From positions 1 to 14,060 of the forward strand of contig DBAW01000144.1 of NCBI GenBank assembly GCA_002291855.1: 14,060 nucleotides of DNA, read 5' to 3'. This document shows positions 12,802-14,060 of the stretch, one piece after another (positions within the stretch are counted from its first letter, which is position 1; the number at the start of each line of letters is the position of its first letter). The notes beneath the pieces were generated by a model. It saw only the letters and a program-made list of their open reading frames with translations, ran no database searches and was not told the DNA's origin. The position numbers and the translations under genes were made by a program. Source of the stretch: Sphingomonas sp. UBA1000. GTDB lineage: Bacteria; Pseudomonadota; Alphaproteobacteria; Sphingomonadales; Sphingomonadaceae.

Positions 12802-14060
12802 ATGACCTTTCCTGATCTTCCGGCCTCGCTTGGCGAGGCGCTTGTCGCGCGCGGCTATGCCGCCCCCACCGCCGTCCAGGCCGCCGTTCTCGAGCCGGAG
12901 GCCGCCGGCCGCGACCTGCTGGTCTCCGCCCAGACCGGGTCGGGCAAGACCGTTGCCTTCGGCCTTGCCATGGCCGCAGATCTGCTCGGCGATGCCGCGC
13001 GGCTGCCCCAGCCGGGCGCGCCGCTTGCGCTGGTGATCGCGCCCACGCGCGAACTGGCGCTGCAGGTCGCGCGCGAGCTGGAATGGCTGTACGGCCAAGC
13101 CGGGGCGCGGATCGCGCCTTGTGTGGGCGGCATGGATCCGTCGCGCGAGCGGCGCGCGCTTTATGCCGGCGCGCACATCGTCGTCGGCACGCCGGGGCGG
13201 CTGCGCGATCATCTCGAGCGCGGGTCGCTCGACCTGTCGGCGCTGCGCGTCGCCGTGCTCGACGAAGCCGACGAGATGCTCGACATGGGCTTTCGCGAGG
13301 ATCTGGAGGAGATTCTCGACGCGACGCCCGAGGGGCGGCGTACCCTGCTGTTTTCGGCCACCATGCCCAAGCCGATTGCCGCGCTCGCCAAGCGTTACCA
13401 GCGCGACGCGCTGCGCATCTCGACGGTGGGCGAGGCGCGCGGGCATGGCGATATCGACCATCAGGCGATTGCGGTCGCCCCGTCCGATATCGAACATGCG
13501 GTCATCAACCTGCTGCGCTTCCACGATCCCGATACGGCGATGCTGTTCTGCGCGACGCGCGATGCGGTGCGCCATTTGCATGCCAGCCTGGTCGAGCGCG
13601 GCTTTGCCGCCGTCGCCCTGTCGGGCGAACACAGCCAGGCCGAACGCAACCGCGCGCTGCAGGCGCTGCGCGACCGCCGGGCGCGGGTGTGCGTGGCGAC
13701 CGACGTTGCCGCGCGCGGGATCGACCTGCCCAGCCTCAGCCTCGTCATCCATGTCGAGCTGCCGCGCGACGCCGAAACGCTCCAGCACCGTTCAGGCCGC
13801 ACCGGGCGCGCGGGGCGCAAGGGCACGGCGGTGCTGATCGTTCCCTATCCGCGCCGCCGCCGGGTGGACATGATGCTGCGCGGCGCGCGCATTCCGGTGA
13901 CCTGGGCCGCCTGTCCGGGGCCGGAGGAGATCCGCCTGCGCGACCGCGAGCGGCTGGCCGAGCGGCTGATCGCCCCGGTCGAGCTGGACGAGGAAGACGA
14001 GGCGATTGCCGCGATGCTGCTCGCCCAGCGTTCGCCCGCCGAACTGGCGGGGGCGCCGGG
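12802..14060 (+). CDS. DEAD-box ATP-dependent RNA helicase (C-terminus off the right edge)
   Basis: The frame is open from ATG 12802 to the window end (419 complete codons). Helicase motifs in order: Q-motif PTAVQ (Q26), Walker A SAQTGSGKT (42-50), PTRELALQ (81-88), TPGRL (130-134), DEAD in VLDEADEML (152-160), SAT (185-187), VATDVAARGID (298-308) and HRSGRTGR (329-336). All catalytic motifs are intact. After the second RecA domain, IPVTWAACPGPEEIRLRDRERL (364-385) resembles the DeaD/DbpA group, whose members usually end in an RNA-binding domain, here cut off. Expected role: ATP-driven RNA unwinding in ribosome assembly or mRNA decay. A weak GGGGA lies seven bases before the start. It is 47 bases from the flavoprotein stop, so an operon is possible but not shown. 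Confidence 0.93.
   Translation, partial: MTFPDLPASLGEALVARGYAAPTAVQAAVLEPEAAGRDLLVSAQTGSGKTVAFGLAMAADLLGDAARLPQPGAPLALVIAPTRELALQVARELEWLYGQAGARIAPCVGGMDPSRERRALYAGAHIVVGTPGRLRDHLERGSLDLSALRVAVLDEADEMLDMGFREDLEEILDATPEGRRTLLFSATMPKPIAALAKRYQRDALRISTVGEARGHGDIDHQAIAVAPSDIEHAVINLLRFHDPDTAMLFCATRDAVRHLHASLVERGFAAVALSGEHSQAERNRALQALRDRRARVCVATDVAARGIDLPSLSLVIHVELPRDAETLQHRSGRTGRAGRKGTAVLIVPYPRRRRVDMMLRGARIPVTWAACPGPEEIRLRDRERLAERLIAPVELDEEDEAIAAMLLAQRSPAELAGAP

Overview
The window is GC-rich chromosomal DNA that looks alphaproteobacterial, most likely from the Sphingomonadales. The pointers are a large TonB-dependent receptor of the type common in sphingomonads and Caulobacter, a short PAS-type protein of a kind frequent in alphaproteobacteria, an ABC1 kinase of the eukaryote-like COQ8 type, and GC-biased third codon positions that open long spurious antisense frames. 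Assignment to a genus is not possible from the sequence alone. I see no insertion sequence, prophage, CRISPR array or rRNA.

Layout. (1) 1-1119, minus: a PAS-like protein whose C-terminus runs off the left edge. (2) 1384-1459, plus: tRNA-Thr with anticodon CGT. (3) 1555-5517, plus: a two-gene phosphate-starvation unit. Four PhoB-type heptamers in 11-bp register precede a TonB-dependent outer-membrane receptor, whose stop codon overlaps the start of a secreted beta-propeller phytase. (4) 5575-9427 (or 9454), minus: a three-gene signalling operon (single-domain receiver, membrane histidine kinase, REC-EAL cyclic-di-GMP phosphodiesterase) with ATGA overlaps at both junctions. (5) 9751-11489, plus: a COQ8-like ABC1 kinase followed by a small DUF454/YbaN membrane protein. 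(6) 11540-12754, plus: a HI0933/YhiN-type flavoprotein. (7) 12802 to the right edge, plus: a DEAD-box RNA helicase with its C-terminus cut off.

How the parts work together. The receptor and phytase read as one module that PhoB switches on under phosphate limitation. The phytase would release phosphate from phytate outside the cytoplasm, and the receptor may bind or import an organic phosphate, a lower inositol phosphate or a metal-phytate complex. The signalling operon would let a multi-spanning membrane kinase phosphorylate two receivers, one carrying a c-di-GMP phosphodiesterase. A CtrA-like motif occurs upstream of both this operon and the PAS gene. The remaining plus-strand genes look like ordinary housekeeping or accessory genes. 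The most interesting part is the PhoB-box array with the receptor/phytase pair. The general association of beta-propeller phytases with TonB-dependent receptors is, to my knowledge, already reported in other proteobacteria, so the novelty lies in the operator layout and in the unknown substrate of the receptor.
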